A DNA stretch of 5,286 nucleotides from an uncultured Trueperaceae bacterium (GTDB lineage: Bacteria > Deinococcota > Deinococci > Deinococcales > Trueperaceae). This document shows positions 1 through 5,286 of the stretch, one piece after another. The stretch lies in assembly GCA_937911855.1 (NCBI GenBank), contig CALDPK010000157.1:1-5286 (forward strand). Reading direction: 5' to 3'. Made by a program: the position numbers and the translations under genes. Position 1 is the first letter of the stretch. Every line of letters starts with the position of its first letter. The notes beneath the pieces are model-generated. The model did no database searches. It saw only the letters and a list, made by a program, of their open reading frames with translations, and had not been told where the DNA came from.

Positions 1-1106
1 CGCATCTGGCCGGCGTTGAGCTTGACCACGTCGACGCCGTCGAAGTTCACTTCACCGGAGGTGGGCTCGATCAGGCGCAGGATGGCGCGGCCGGCCGTTG
101 TCTTGCCGGAGCCGGATTCGCCCACCAGGCCGAGTACCTCGCCGCGGTTGACCTGGAAGTCGATGTCATTGACGGCTTTGACGTGGCCAACGGTGCGCTG
201 GAAGACGCCGCCGGTGATGGGGAACCACTTGCGCAGCTGGCGCACGTCAAGCAGCACTTCGGGCTGCTTGGTGATGACAGGTGCGGGCTTCTCCGCGTCG
301 ATGCGGGGAACGGCGTTCAGCAGGCGCTGGGTGTAGGGGTGCTGGGCGTTGGCGAAGATGTCCTTGACCTGGCCGGCCTCGACAATCTTGCCTTTCTGCA
401 TGACCACGGCGCGTTCGGCGATTTCCGCCACCACACCGAGGTCGTGGGTGATGAACATGACGCTGGCGCCGGTCTCGTCCTGCAGCTTCTTCATCAGGTC
501 CAGGATCTGGGCCTGAATGATCACGTCAAGTGCCGTGGTCGGCTCGTCAGCGATCAGAAGCGCGGGGTTGCATGACAGCGACATGGCGATCATCACGCGC
601 TGGCGCTGACCACCTGACATCTGGTGCGGGTAGTAATGGACGCGCTTGTGCGGATCCGGCAGTTCCACCAGTTCCAGCATGTCCGTGGCCAGTTTCATGG
701 CCTGACCGCGGGACTTGCCCTGGTGCAGCATGATTGCCTCGGCGATCTGGTCGCCCACCGTGTACACGGGGTTGAGGCTCGTCATCGGCTCCTGGAAGAT
801 CATCGCGATGTCGTTACCGCGGATCTTGCGCATGCGCGAGTTGCTGGTCTTGAGCAGGTCGATGGTGTCGCCGGCCTTGGTGCGGAACAGGATCTCGCCG
901 CCCACGATCTTGCCGGGCGGATCAGGAATCAGGCGCATTGTGGCCAGTGAGGTCACGGATTTACCGGAGCCGGATTCACCCACGATCGCGAGTGTCTCGC
1001 CTTTCTTCAGGTCGAACGAGATGCCGTCGACTGCCTTGACGACGCCCTCGTCGGAGTGGAAGTTGACCTGAAGGTCCTTGACTTGCAAAATAGTATCTGA
1101 ATCCAT
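1..1106 (-). CDS. Fused dipeptide/oligopeptide ABC transporter ATP-binding protein (two ATPase domains), C-terminus beyond left edge
   Basis: This is the ATP-hydrolysing subunit of a peptide-type (Dpp/Opp/Gsi) importer, acting on the cytoplasmic face of the membrane. The open frame runs from the ATG at 1106 to the left edge without a stop, giving 368 residues. The first ATPase domain is complete: Walker A GESGSGKS (about 43-50), Q-loop Q105 in IFQEPMTSLNP, signature MSGGQRQR (163-170), Walker B LLIADEP (183-189), H-loop H221, and the family motif QHPYTQRLL (about 255-263). After a linker near 268-283 a second ATPase begins (LLDVRQLRKWFPITGG), with Walker A GESGSGKT at 329-336. The tandem layout matches GsiA/YejF-like or DppD-DppF fusions, usually 550-650 residues, so about 40% lies outside the window. 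The start is supported by AGAGAGG 5 nt upstream. The family is secure; the substrate (peptide, glutathione, nickel or other) is not. Confidence 0.95.
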   Translation of the reverse strand, partial: MDSDTILQVKDLQVNFHSDEGVVKAVDGISFDLKKGETLAIVGESGSGKSVTSLATMRLIPDPPGKIVGGEILFRTKAGDTIDLLKTSNSRMRKIRGNDIAMIFQEPMTSLNPVYTVGDQIAEAIMLHQGKSRGQAMKLATDMLELVELPDPHKRVHYYPHQMSGGQRQRVMIAMSLSCNPALLIADEPTTALDVIIQAQILDLMKKLQDETGASVMFITHDLGVVAEIAERAVVMQKGKIVEAGQVKDIFANAQHPYTQRLLNAVPRIDAEKPAPVITKQPEVLLDVRQLRKWFPITGGVFQRTVGHVKAVNDIDFQVNRGEVLGLVGESGSGKTTAGRAILRLIEPTSGEVNFDGVDVVKLNAGQM

Positions 1107-1111
1107 TACTG

Positions 1112-1118
1112 CCTCTCT
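1112..1118 (-). promoter_or_regulatory. Ribosome binding site of the fused ABC ATPase gene
   Basis: On the minus strand AGAGAGG lies 5 nt before the ATG at 1106. This good Shine-Dalgarno match fixes the start codon, and it contrasts with the regulator and phoU genes, which have none. Confidence 0.7.
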
Positions 1119-1177
1119 AGCGTGAAGAGGATGATTACACGCGTACAGCCCACGCCCGTGGACTCCGGGAATGCGTT

Positions 1178-1207
1178 ATTTTACGTTCGCCTGAAGAACG
1201 GTGTCAA
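1178..1207 (-). promoter_or_regulatory. Sigma70-type promoter of the fused ABC ATPase gene
   Basis: Read on the minus strand there is a perfect -35 hexamer TTGACA (1202-1207), an 18-nt spacer, and a -10 hexamer TAAAAT (1178-1183). The expected start of transcription is near 1171, giving a leader of about 65 nt before the ATG at 1106. It sits in the 131-bp gap after the DUF1684 stop codon, so the ABC gene probably has its own transcription start even if some read-through from upstream occurs. No operator is evident. The leader contains only a weak 5-bp inverted repeat with a 2-nt loop (1150-1161). Confidence 0.7.
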
Positions 1208-1237
1208 ACCTTTTACAAGCAGGAGTATACAACTGTT

Positions 1238-2077
1238 TCACACGGCCCCGCCGGGGTCCCAGCTGTAGAGCTTCTCGCCGGCTTCGATACGGACATCCAG
1301 CACGTTCTCACGCGGCGGCAGGGGACAGGTGGCGTGCGGCGTGAACGCGCACGGCGGGTTCACGGCCCGGTTGAAATCAAGGACGGTCGTGTTGCCGTCC
1401 GTGTTGATGCCTTTGAGGAAGCGGCTGGCGCCGTAAGTTTCCTTGCCGCTGGTGCCGTCGCGGATAACGAAGAACGGATCGCCGTTGGAATCCGACGTCG
1501 AGACGAGTGAGAAGTCCTTGCCCTGCAGGCTGAAACGCCATTCGCCGGTGACGTCTGACTGCTTCTCATCACCGATGACGTTCAGCCAGTGAATCGTCCG
1601 GGGTTCGGGGAATTCGCTGAAGGTGGCTGTGACCCGCAGGGACGGATCGACCGGGAACCAGTCGGAACCGGTGTACTCCTGGCGCTGGCGCGAGCCGTTG
1701 TTCCAGGTGCGCACGCCGACACGGTCGCCGCGGCGGACAACCAGGAACGACTGCTCGCCGATGACGAACCTGTCGCCCTGCGTGCCGTTGAAGTGAAGCG
1801 GACCCGAACCGGCCGGTTCGCTGTCCTTCAGGACGCTGCCGGGTTCGGTTACCTCGAGGCGCACGTCGTTGCCTTCACGGATGATGGTGGCTGCGTGCTC
1901 GGGGCCCGTTTCGAACGGGATCTCAGCCGCGGGTGCGGAGCCGACCCGGTACTCGCCTTCATCGATCCAGTGCAGACCGGTTACCGTGAGCCAGCCCCAG
2001 TCCTTGCGCAGCCCGTTTTCGTAATCCTGGCGCCAGGCCAGGACCTCGTCTGTTACTGGATTATCAGTCTGGTTCAT
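1238..2077 (-). CDS. DUF1684 family protein of unknown function
   Basis: A complete 279-residue protein of the DUF1684 family, which has no established biochemical role. Family hallmarks seen: an N-terminal block with DWGWLTVTGLHWIDEGEYRVGS (about 26-47, split here by its key WLT, GLHW and EGE residues), a central FPVDPSLRVTATF block (141-153), RDGTSGKETYGASRFL (206-221), and the C-terminal signature DFNRAVNPPCAFTP (234-247) then TCPLPPREN (250-258) and EAGEKLY (265-271). C243 and C251 lie in that signature. There is no signal peptide or membrane segment, so it is probably cytosolic. The ATG is preceded by GGAAG at 7 nt. It follows the kinase gene by 80 bp on the same strand, so co-transcription with the two-component genes is plausible but unproven. 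The family assignment is from recognition of motifs; any link to phosphate is inference from position. Confidence 0.9.
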   Translation of the reverse strand: MNQTDNPVTDEVLAWRQDYENGLRKDWGWLTVTGLHWIDEGEYRVGSAPAAEIPFETGPEHAATIIREGNDVRLEVTEPGSVLKDSEPAGSGPLHFNGTQGDRFVIGEQSFLVVRRGDRVGVRTWNNGSRQRQEYTGSDWFPVDPSLRVTATFSEFPEPRTIHWLNVIGDEKQSDVTGEWRFSLQGKDFSLVSTSDSNGDPFFVIRDGTSGKETYGASRFLKGINTDGNTTVLDFNRAVNPPCAFTPHATCPLPPRENVLDVRIEAGEKLYSWDPGGAV

Positions 2078-2084
2078 TGCTCAA

Positions 2085-2089
2085 CTTCC
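2085..2089 (-). promoter_or_regulatory. Ribosome binding site of the DUF1684 gene
   Basis: GGAAG on the minus strand, 7 nt upstream of the ATG at 2077. It supports that start codon. Confidence 0.5.
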
Positions 2090-2107
2090 ATACGGGAGTG
2101 CCCGTGT
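2090..2107. other. Small inverted repeat between kinase and DUF1684 genes
   Basis: The two arms ACGGG and CCCGT flank the 4-nt loop AGTG. The stem can extend to 7 pairs, with a G-U wobble, on the plus strand only. It lies just upstream of the DUF1684 ribosome binding site. There is no U-tract, so it is not a typical terminator. It could modestly affect the mRNA leader, or be chance. Confidence 0.25.
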
Positions 2108-2157
2108 ACGCAGATTAGCCCGCCGCCGGCATGCAGTGTGTTCCGGCTGACAGGCGT

Positions 2158-3102
2158 TCACGAATGCCCGGTGGCGAGCGGAACGCTGAAACCGAACTCG
2201 TTACCGTCCGCCAGTGGCCGGCCCCAGGCGGTGCCACCCCACCTTTCCGTGATCGAGCGGACGATGTAAAGACCCAGCCCCGTGCCACGCGAGCGGGTTG
2301 ATCGCACCCGCGAATCCGGCGAGAACAGCTCCTCGAGCCGCTCCTGCGAGAGGGGCAAGCCGCGGTCCCGGACCATCACCCGCACCGGCCCCTCGCTCTC
2401 ATCCGTTTCTGCAAGTACTTCTACCGTGGCGTCGGCGGGCCCGTGCTGGGCCGCGTTCTCGATCAGGTTGACCAGTGACTGCAGCAGCTTGTCCGGATCA
2501 GCGAACACCGTCACGTCCGGGACGCCGCGGGTATCGACCGTGATGTTGAACTCCTGCAGGGTCTCCCGCAGCACGGCGACGGCGCGCAGGGCGGTTTCCG
2601 CCAGGCTGACGCTCCTGTGCACCGGCGGTTTGACATCTATTGTCAGGTCGCGCAGCAGCCGCACCAGCCGCTCCGCCTCGGCCACGGCCAGCCGCATGAA
2701 CCTGGTCCGCTGTTCTTCGGGCAGGCCGTCCGTGCCCAGGGCTTCCAGCACCGAGCGGATGCTGGTCACCGGGGTGCGCAGCTCATGCGAGAGGACCGCG
2801 AGCAGCTCGCGGGCTTCCTCGCGTGCGCGGCGGGCTTCAGATACGTCGCGGATAAGCAGGCCCTGCTCCACCCCGCGGGCGATCAGCACGCGCTGGCGCG
2901 TCTGGATCTCGACCGTGCCCTGGCTGAGGAGCGCCTCCTCAAGCCGGTGGTCACGCAGCACCGCCATGGCAGGCATGCCCAGGGCTGCCTCACGGCGCAC
3001 GTCCAGCAGGTTGCAGGCTGCGTCGTTGATGAACGTGACCACCTGGGTCTCATCCGTGAGGACGACGCCTTCCGTCAGCTGCTGGAGGATGTCGTCAGCC
3101 AT
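2158..3102 (-). CDS. Soluble PAS-containing sensor histidine kinase, PhoR-like
   Basis: A 314-residue sensor kinase expected to autophosphorylate on histidine and pass the phosphate to the regulator encoded just upstream. Order of parts: a short PAS-like domain (about 1-85, starting ILQQLTEGVVLTDE, as in PhoR-type kinases); a charged helical linker (86-100); HisKA with H-box LSHELRTPVTSI, H106 being the phospho-acceptor; and HATPase_c with N-box NLIENAAQHG (212-221), a degenerate G1 box DRGLP (246-250, proline in place of the second glycine) and G2 box GTGLGLYIV (273-281). No hydrophobic span long enough for a membrane helix is present, unlike E. coli PhoR, so it should be cytosolic. Its ATG lies inside the end of the regulator gene (8-bp overlap), implying translational coupling; AGGA sits 5 nt upstream. 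The kinase family is secure. The phosphate role rests on the PhoB-type regulator, the PAS-HisKA layout and divergent phoU. Confidence 0.93.
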   Translation of the reverse strand: MADDILQQLTEGVVLTDETQVVTFINDAACNLLDVRREAALGMPAMAVLRDHRLEEALLSQGTVEIQTRQRVLIARGVEQGLLIRDVSEARRAREEARELLAVLSHELRTPVTSIRSVLEALGTDGLPEEQRTRFMRLAVAEAERLVRLLRDLTIDVKPPVHRSVSLAETALRAVAVLRETLQEFNITVDTRGVPDVTVFADPDKLLQSLVNLIENAAQHGPADATVEVLAETDESEGPVRVMVRDRGLPLSQERLEELFSPDSRVRSTRSRGTGLGLYIVRSITERWGGTAWGRPLADGNEFGFSVPLATGHS

Positions 3103-3784
3103 CCTGGTCCTGCGGGAGGGCCAGCCGGTAGCCGCGGCCGCGCACCGTGACTATCCAGTCGCTGCCGAGCTGCGAACGCAGCTGTGCCACGTGCTGGTCC
3201 ACCGTCCGTTCAGTACCCAGGAAATCCTCGCCCCAGACGCGGTCGAGCAGTTCGGTGCGCGAACAGACCCGCCCTGCGTTGGTCGCCAGGAACGCCAGCA
3301 GGTCGAACTCCCGGCGCGTGAGCTCAAGCGGCGTGCCGTCCAGTTCCGCCACGCCTTCGTCGTTGCGTACGCTCAGAGGCCCGAGCGTCACGCTCTCCGG
3401 CCGGCCGCTGCGACGCAGAAGTGCGCGCAGCCTGGCGACGAGCTCGGCGTTGCTGAACGGTTTGGTCAGGTAATCATCAGCGCCCGAATCAAGTCCCTTG
3501 ACCTTGTCGCTCTCGGTGGCGCGGGCAGTAAGCATCAGTACGGGCTTCTGCGGACTTCCGGCAGCGTCAGCCGAGCGGCGGGCCAGCCAGTCCGTACCGG
3601 ACTCATCCGGCAGCATCCAGTCGAGGACGATCACGTCCGCTGCCGCCACCAGCGGATCGGCCTCCCTGACAGACCCGGCCTGCAGGACCGTGAAGCCGGA
3701 GCGTTCCAGGTGCCAGGCGAGGAGTTCACGGATCGACGCATCGTCCTCGACGAGCAGGACGGTGGTGGCGGACTGTCTTGACAT
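3095..3784 (-). CDS. PhoB/OmpR-family response regulator
   Basis: A 229-residue DNA-binding response regulator of normal family length. The receiver domain (about 7-120) has the acidic pocket D14-D15 in LLVEDD, phospho-acceptor D55 in VIVLDWMLPDESG, switch residue T86 in LMLTARA, and K108 in LTKPF. The LDWMLP string is typical of PhoB. The C-terminal winged-helix (about 130-223) shows ELTRREFDLLAFL, then the recognition-helix region RTVDQHVAQLRSQLG (193-207) and the wing VRGRGYRL (214-221). It should be activated by the overlapping kinase gene and bind tandem 11-bp repeats. Such repeats lie directly upstream of its own gene and of phoU, so autoregulation is likely. The ATG at 3784 is 6 nt from a -10-like TATCAT with no Shine-Dalgarno, so the mRNA is probably leaderless. 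phoB or regX3-like is the best functional reading; orthology cannot be settled here. Confidence 0.94.
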   Translation of the reverse strand: MSRQSATTVLLVEDDASIRELLAWHLERSGFTVLQAGSVREADPLVAAADVIVLDWMLPDESGTDWLARRSADAAGSPQKPVLMLTARATESDKVKGLDSGADDYLTKPFSNAELVARLRALLRRSGRPESVTLGPLSVRNDEGVAELDGTPLELTRREFDLLAFLATNAGRVCSRTELLDRVWGEDFLGTERTVDQHVAQLRSQLGSDWIVTVRGRGYRLALPQDQDG

Positions 3785-3790
3785 GGCTGA

Positions 3791-3796
3791 ATGATA
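3791..3796 (-). promoter_or_regulatory. -10 element of the response regulator promoter, probably leaderless
   Basis: TATCAT on the minus strand matches five of six consensus bases. Only 6 nt separate it from the ATG at 3784, so transcription should begin at or next to the start codon. No good -35 hexamer is seen; the direct repeats occupy that zone, as expected for activator-dependent PhoB-type promoters. Confidence 0.55.
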
Positions 3797-3801
3797 AGAC
3801 C

Positions 3802-3823
3802 CCGAACGTCAGGCCCCTGTCAG
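3802..3823 (-). promoter_or_regulatory. Putative Pho-box: tandem 11-bp repeats upstream of the regulator gene
   Basis: Read on the minus strand the region is two consecutive 11-mers, CTGACAGGGGC (3823 to 3813) and CTGACGTTCGG (3812 to 3802), sharing CTGAC at exact 11-bp spacing. The block ends 5 nt before the -10 hexamer. Direct repeats of 11 bp are the known binding mode of PhoB/OmpR-family dimers. The word itself differs from the E. coli CTGTCAT box, so the ligand is inferred from the regulator gene next to it. Confidence 0.6.
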
Positions 3824-3839
3824 CACCCCTCGGGTCGGC

Positions 3840-3861
3840 CTGACCCGGTCCTGACGTGCGT
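3840..3861 (+). promoter_or_regulatory. Putative Pho-box: tandem 11-bp repeats upstream of phoU
   Basis: Two consecutive 11-mers, CTGACCCGGTC (3840-3850) and CTGACGTGCGT (3851-3861), share CTGAC at 11-bp spacing and end 5 nt before the phoU -10-like hexamer. The promoter-proximal unit matches its counterpart on the other strand closely (CTGACGT then a variable base then CG). It is the mirror partner of the 3802-3823 block around a dyad at 3831.5. Confidence 0.6.
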
Positions 3862-3866
3862 TGTGC

Positions 3867-3872
3867 CACAAT
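3867..3872 (+). promoter_or_regulatory. -10-like element of phoU, probably leaderless
   Basis: CACAAT lies 5 nt before the ATG at 3878 and 5 nt after the repeat block. It matches the -10 consensus at four of six positions. Its placement repeats the geometry of the divergent promoter, which is the main reason for calling it. Confidence 0.45.
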
Positions 3873-3877
3873 GCAGC

Positions 3878-4531
3878 ATGGTAAGTACGGGCAACAGCGC
3901 ATTCGAGCAGAGCCTGCACGGGCTGGTCGCAGAGCTGGTGCGGATGCTCAGCCTGGTGCGTCACAGCAACGACATGGCCCGCCGTGCGCTCCTGCACCGC
4001 GAGGTTGCCGCCGCCGAGGAATGCAGCCGCAACGACCAGGAGATCGACCGGATGCTGGAAGAACTTGAGCAGACGGTCATCACGATCATCGCGCGGCACC
4101 AGCCGGCTGCCCGGGACGTGCGGTTCCTGGGTGCGGTCTACCGTTCACTGGCCGACGTGGAGCGGGCAGGCGATTACGCCCTGCATGTGGCGCGCACCGG
4201 CGCGGAACTCACTGCCAGCGAGCCGATCAAGAAGTACCAGGACCTGACGCGCATCATGGAAGTCGTCGACGAGATGATCGACCACACGATGAAAGCGCTC
4301 ACCGAATCGGACGCTGACGCGGCCCGGGTCGCGCTGGCTATGGATGACGAGATAGACGTGCTTGAGCAGCAGATCCAGCGGGAACTGCTGACCCTGATGA
4401 TGGAGAACCCCAAGGTCATCGGACCGGCCCTGCTGCTGATGAACACCACGCGGTACTTAGAGCGCCTGGGCGATCACATCGAGAACGTGAACGAACACCT
4501 GATCTTCTGGATGACCGGCGAGCGCATCTGA
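3878..4531 (+). CDS. phoU: PhoU-family phosphate signalling protein
   Basis: A 217-residue all-helical protein made of two PhoU repeats. PhoU proteins modulate phosphate uptake and PhoR signalling, binding metal clusters through acidic motifs. Repeat one includes NDQEIDRML (52-60), RHQPAARDVRFL (73-84) and the signature ADVERAGDY (92-100). Repeat two includes MDDEIDVLE (155-163) and TTRYLERLGDHIENVNE (190-206, key E195, R196, G198, D199). The frame is open back to an ATG at 3791, but those 29 extra codons would run through the repeat operators and do not resemble PhoU, whereas the ATG at 3878 gives the usual 210-240 residue length and a sensible amphipathic N-terminus. No Shine-Dalgarno precedes it. 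No pst transporter genes are visible in the window; phoU instead sits divergent from the two-component pair. A hairpin terminator follows 22 nt after the stop. Confidence 0.93.
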   Translation: MVSTGNSAFEQSLHGLVAELVRMLSLVRHSNDMARRALLHREVAAAEECSRNDQEIDRMLEELEQTVITIIARHQPAARDVRFLGAVYRSLADVERAGDYALHVARTGAELTASEPIKKYQDLTRIMEVVDEMIDHTMKALTESDADAARVALAMDDEIDVLEQQIQRELLTLMMENPKVIGPALLLMNTTRYLERLGDHIENVNEHLIFWMTGERI

Positions 4532-4551
4532 GCAGCTGACAGCTGAGTATT

Positions 4552-4589
4552 GCAAAGGGGCCCACCGTCCGCGGTGAGCCCCTTTTTGC
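4552..4589 (+). terminator. Intrinsic terminator after phoU, between convergent genes
   Basis: A strong hairpin: GGGGC (4557-4561) pairs with GCCCC (4578-4582), then one C/A mismatch, then CACCG (4563-4567) pairs with CGGTG (4572-4576) around a TCCG loop. Flanking AAA pairs with part of a TTTTT tract at 4583-4587. The T-run follows the stem on the plus strand, so it terminates phoU. On the minus strand only three Ts follow, so termination of the facing ABC gene is possible but should be weaker. Confidence 0.88.
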
Positions 4590-4598
4590 GTGATCCGA

Positions 4599-5286
4599 TC
4601 AGGCCATCGGCAGTTCGTTCTCGAACAGCCAGCAGGCCACATCGTGCCGCTGGCTTGCGGGACCGTCCTGACGCCGGAACACGGGCGGCGGCTCCATCTT
4701 CTCGAAGCTGATCACGATCTCGTTGCCGGCCTCGCTGATGGCTGCGGCCTCGAGCAGGGTGCCGTAACTGCCCATGATCAGTTCCAGGGCGGTGCGGGCA
4801 GCCTGAACGCCAAGCGGGGCGCGGGCGGTTACGTTCAGCCCGTCCCGTTTGAGCTCGCCGATCTCCGGGAACTCCTCGCCTTCGATGCGGCGGGCCTGCA
4901 CGGCCGCGATCACGTCGCGTCCCTCCCAGCCGCAGTGCGCCAGCGCGTGGGGGCAGCGCGTGTGGAAGCGGCAGCCGTTGGGCAGGTCCACCGGGCTGGG
5001 GATCTCGCCGCGCGCCTCGAGCGGCGGTTTGAACACAGCCGGATCCGGCTCGGGACTGGCTTCGAGCAGCAGGCGCGTGTACGGATGGAGGCGTTCTGTA
5101 ATCACGTCCTCGGTCGGCCCGATCTCGACGATCTGGCCCAGGTACATGATCGCGGTGCGGTCGGCGACGTAGCGGATGGTTGGCAGGTCGTGGCTGACGT
5201 AGATGATCGAGATGCCCCGGTCGTCCCGGAACTTGCGCAGCAGGTTGAGCACGCCGGCGCGGATGGACACGTCCAGCATCGACACC
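4599..5286 (-). CDS. Oligopeptide/dipeptide ABC transporter ATP-binding protein, C-terminal part (N-terminus beyond right edge)
   Basis: The last 228 codons of an OppF/DppF-like ATPase. The fragment opens inside the D-loop region as VSMLDVSIRAGVL, which in this family directly follows the Walker B/EP residues, so the first in-frame GTG (5285) is an internal valine and not a start. Then come the H-loop SHDLPTIRYVADR (H32 of the fragment), LHPYTRLLL (66-74) and the oligopeptide/dipeptide C-terminal motif GCRFHTRCPHALAHC (104-118). Normally this motif closes within a few tens of residues with a final Cys-containing segment; here that segment (HDVACWL, 214-220) appears only after about 95 extra residues. 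The gene ends TGA at 4599-4601, facing phoU. It is probably the distal gene of a peptide importer operon lying to the right. Substrate unknown. Confidence 0.92.
   Translation of the reverse strand, partial: VSMLDVSIRAGVLNLLRKFRDDRGISIIYVSHDLPTIRYVADRTAIMYLGQIVEIGPTEDVITERLHPYTRLLLEASPEPDPAVFKPPLEARGEIPSPVDLPNGCRFHTRCPHALAHCGWEGRDVIAAVQARRIEGEEFPEIGELKRDGLNVTARAPLGVQAARTALELIMGSYGTLLEAAAISEAGNEIVISFEKMEPPPVFRRQDGPASQRHDVACWLFENELPMA

Noticed and set aside
1150..1161. CCACG-CC-CGTGG inverted repeat in the leader of the fused ABC gene
   Set aside because: Only 5 bp with a 2-nt loop, too tight for a stable hairpin and common by chance in GC-rich DNA.
1589..2269. Plus-strand open frame opposite the DUF1684 gene
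   Set aside because: No family resemblance, and the opposite strand encodes conserved DUF1684 motifs over the same bases.
2282..3781. A 1.5-kb plus-strand open frame running antisense through the kinase and regulator genes
   Set aside because: Its product is rich in Ser, Arg and Thr with no recognisable domain, and it mirrors GC-rich codon use of two clear genes on the other strand. It is a shadow frame.
3806..3857. The dyad as an RNA hairpin or riboswitch
   Set aside because: It lies upstream of both predicted transcription starts, so it should act as DNA. The 11-bp direct-repeat phasing also fits protein binding better.
3791..3877. N-terminal extension of PhoU to the upstream ATG
   Set aside because: The 29 extra codons would cover both operator blocks and the -10 element, do not look like PhoU, and would make the protein longer than usual.
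4534..4547. Short tandem CAGCTGA repeat after the phoU stop
   Set aside because: Two copies of 7 bp only, with no promoter context; not distinguishable from chance.
5283..5285. GTG as the start codon of the right-hand ABC gene
   Set aside because: It encodes the conserved valine before SMLDVS in the D-loop region, so the gene simply continues past the window edge.

Overview
The window is dense, GC-rich bacterial DNA with a third-position GC bias in its genes. Reading left to right it holds: the N-terminal part of a fused two-ATPase peptide ABC transporter protein (minus strand, running off the left edge); a DUF1684 protein (minus); a soluble PhoR-like histidine kinase (minus) that overlaps a PhoB-type response regulator (minus); a divergently transcribed PhoU-type protein (plus); a strong intrinsic terminator; and the C-terminal part of a second oligopeptide-type ABC ATPase (minus, running off the right edge). 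No RNA genes, mobile elements, CRISPR arrays or broken genes were seen, and no gene-free stretch reaches 300 bases.

The centre is a phosphate-signalling module. The regulator and kinase genes overlap by 8 bp, and a DUF1684 gene follows 80 bp later on the same strand, so the three may form one operon. phoU is transcribed the other way from a 93-bp gap. That gap is the most informative sequence here. Each promoter carries two CTGAC-headed 11-bp direct repeats, ending exactly 5 nt before a -10-like hexamer, and the two promoters are near mirror images around position 3831.5. Repeats at 11-bp spacing are the usual recognition pattern of PhoB/OmpR-family regulators, so the regulator encoded next door is the obvious candidate ligand. 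In both directions the -10 element lies only 5-6 nt from the start codon and no Shine-Dalgarno sequence is visible, which suggests leaderless mRNAs.

The flanking peptide-transport genes look like separate transcription units. The fused ATPase gene has its own consensus-like sigma70 promoter (TTGACA, 18 nt, TAAAAT) and a normal ribosome binding site. The right-hand ATPase gene ends facing phoU across the terminator. It carries an unusual insertion of roughly 95 residues inside the cysteine-containing C-terminal oligopeptide/dipeptide motif.

The taxon cannot be fixed from this sequence. The leaderless-type promoters, the PhoU sequence style, DUF1684 and abundant peptide transporters would suit a Deinococcota (for example Trueperaceae-like) genome, but this is a weak inference. 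Actinomycetota, Chloroflexota or Proteobacteria are not excluded.
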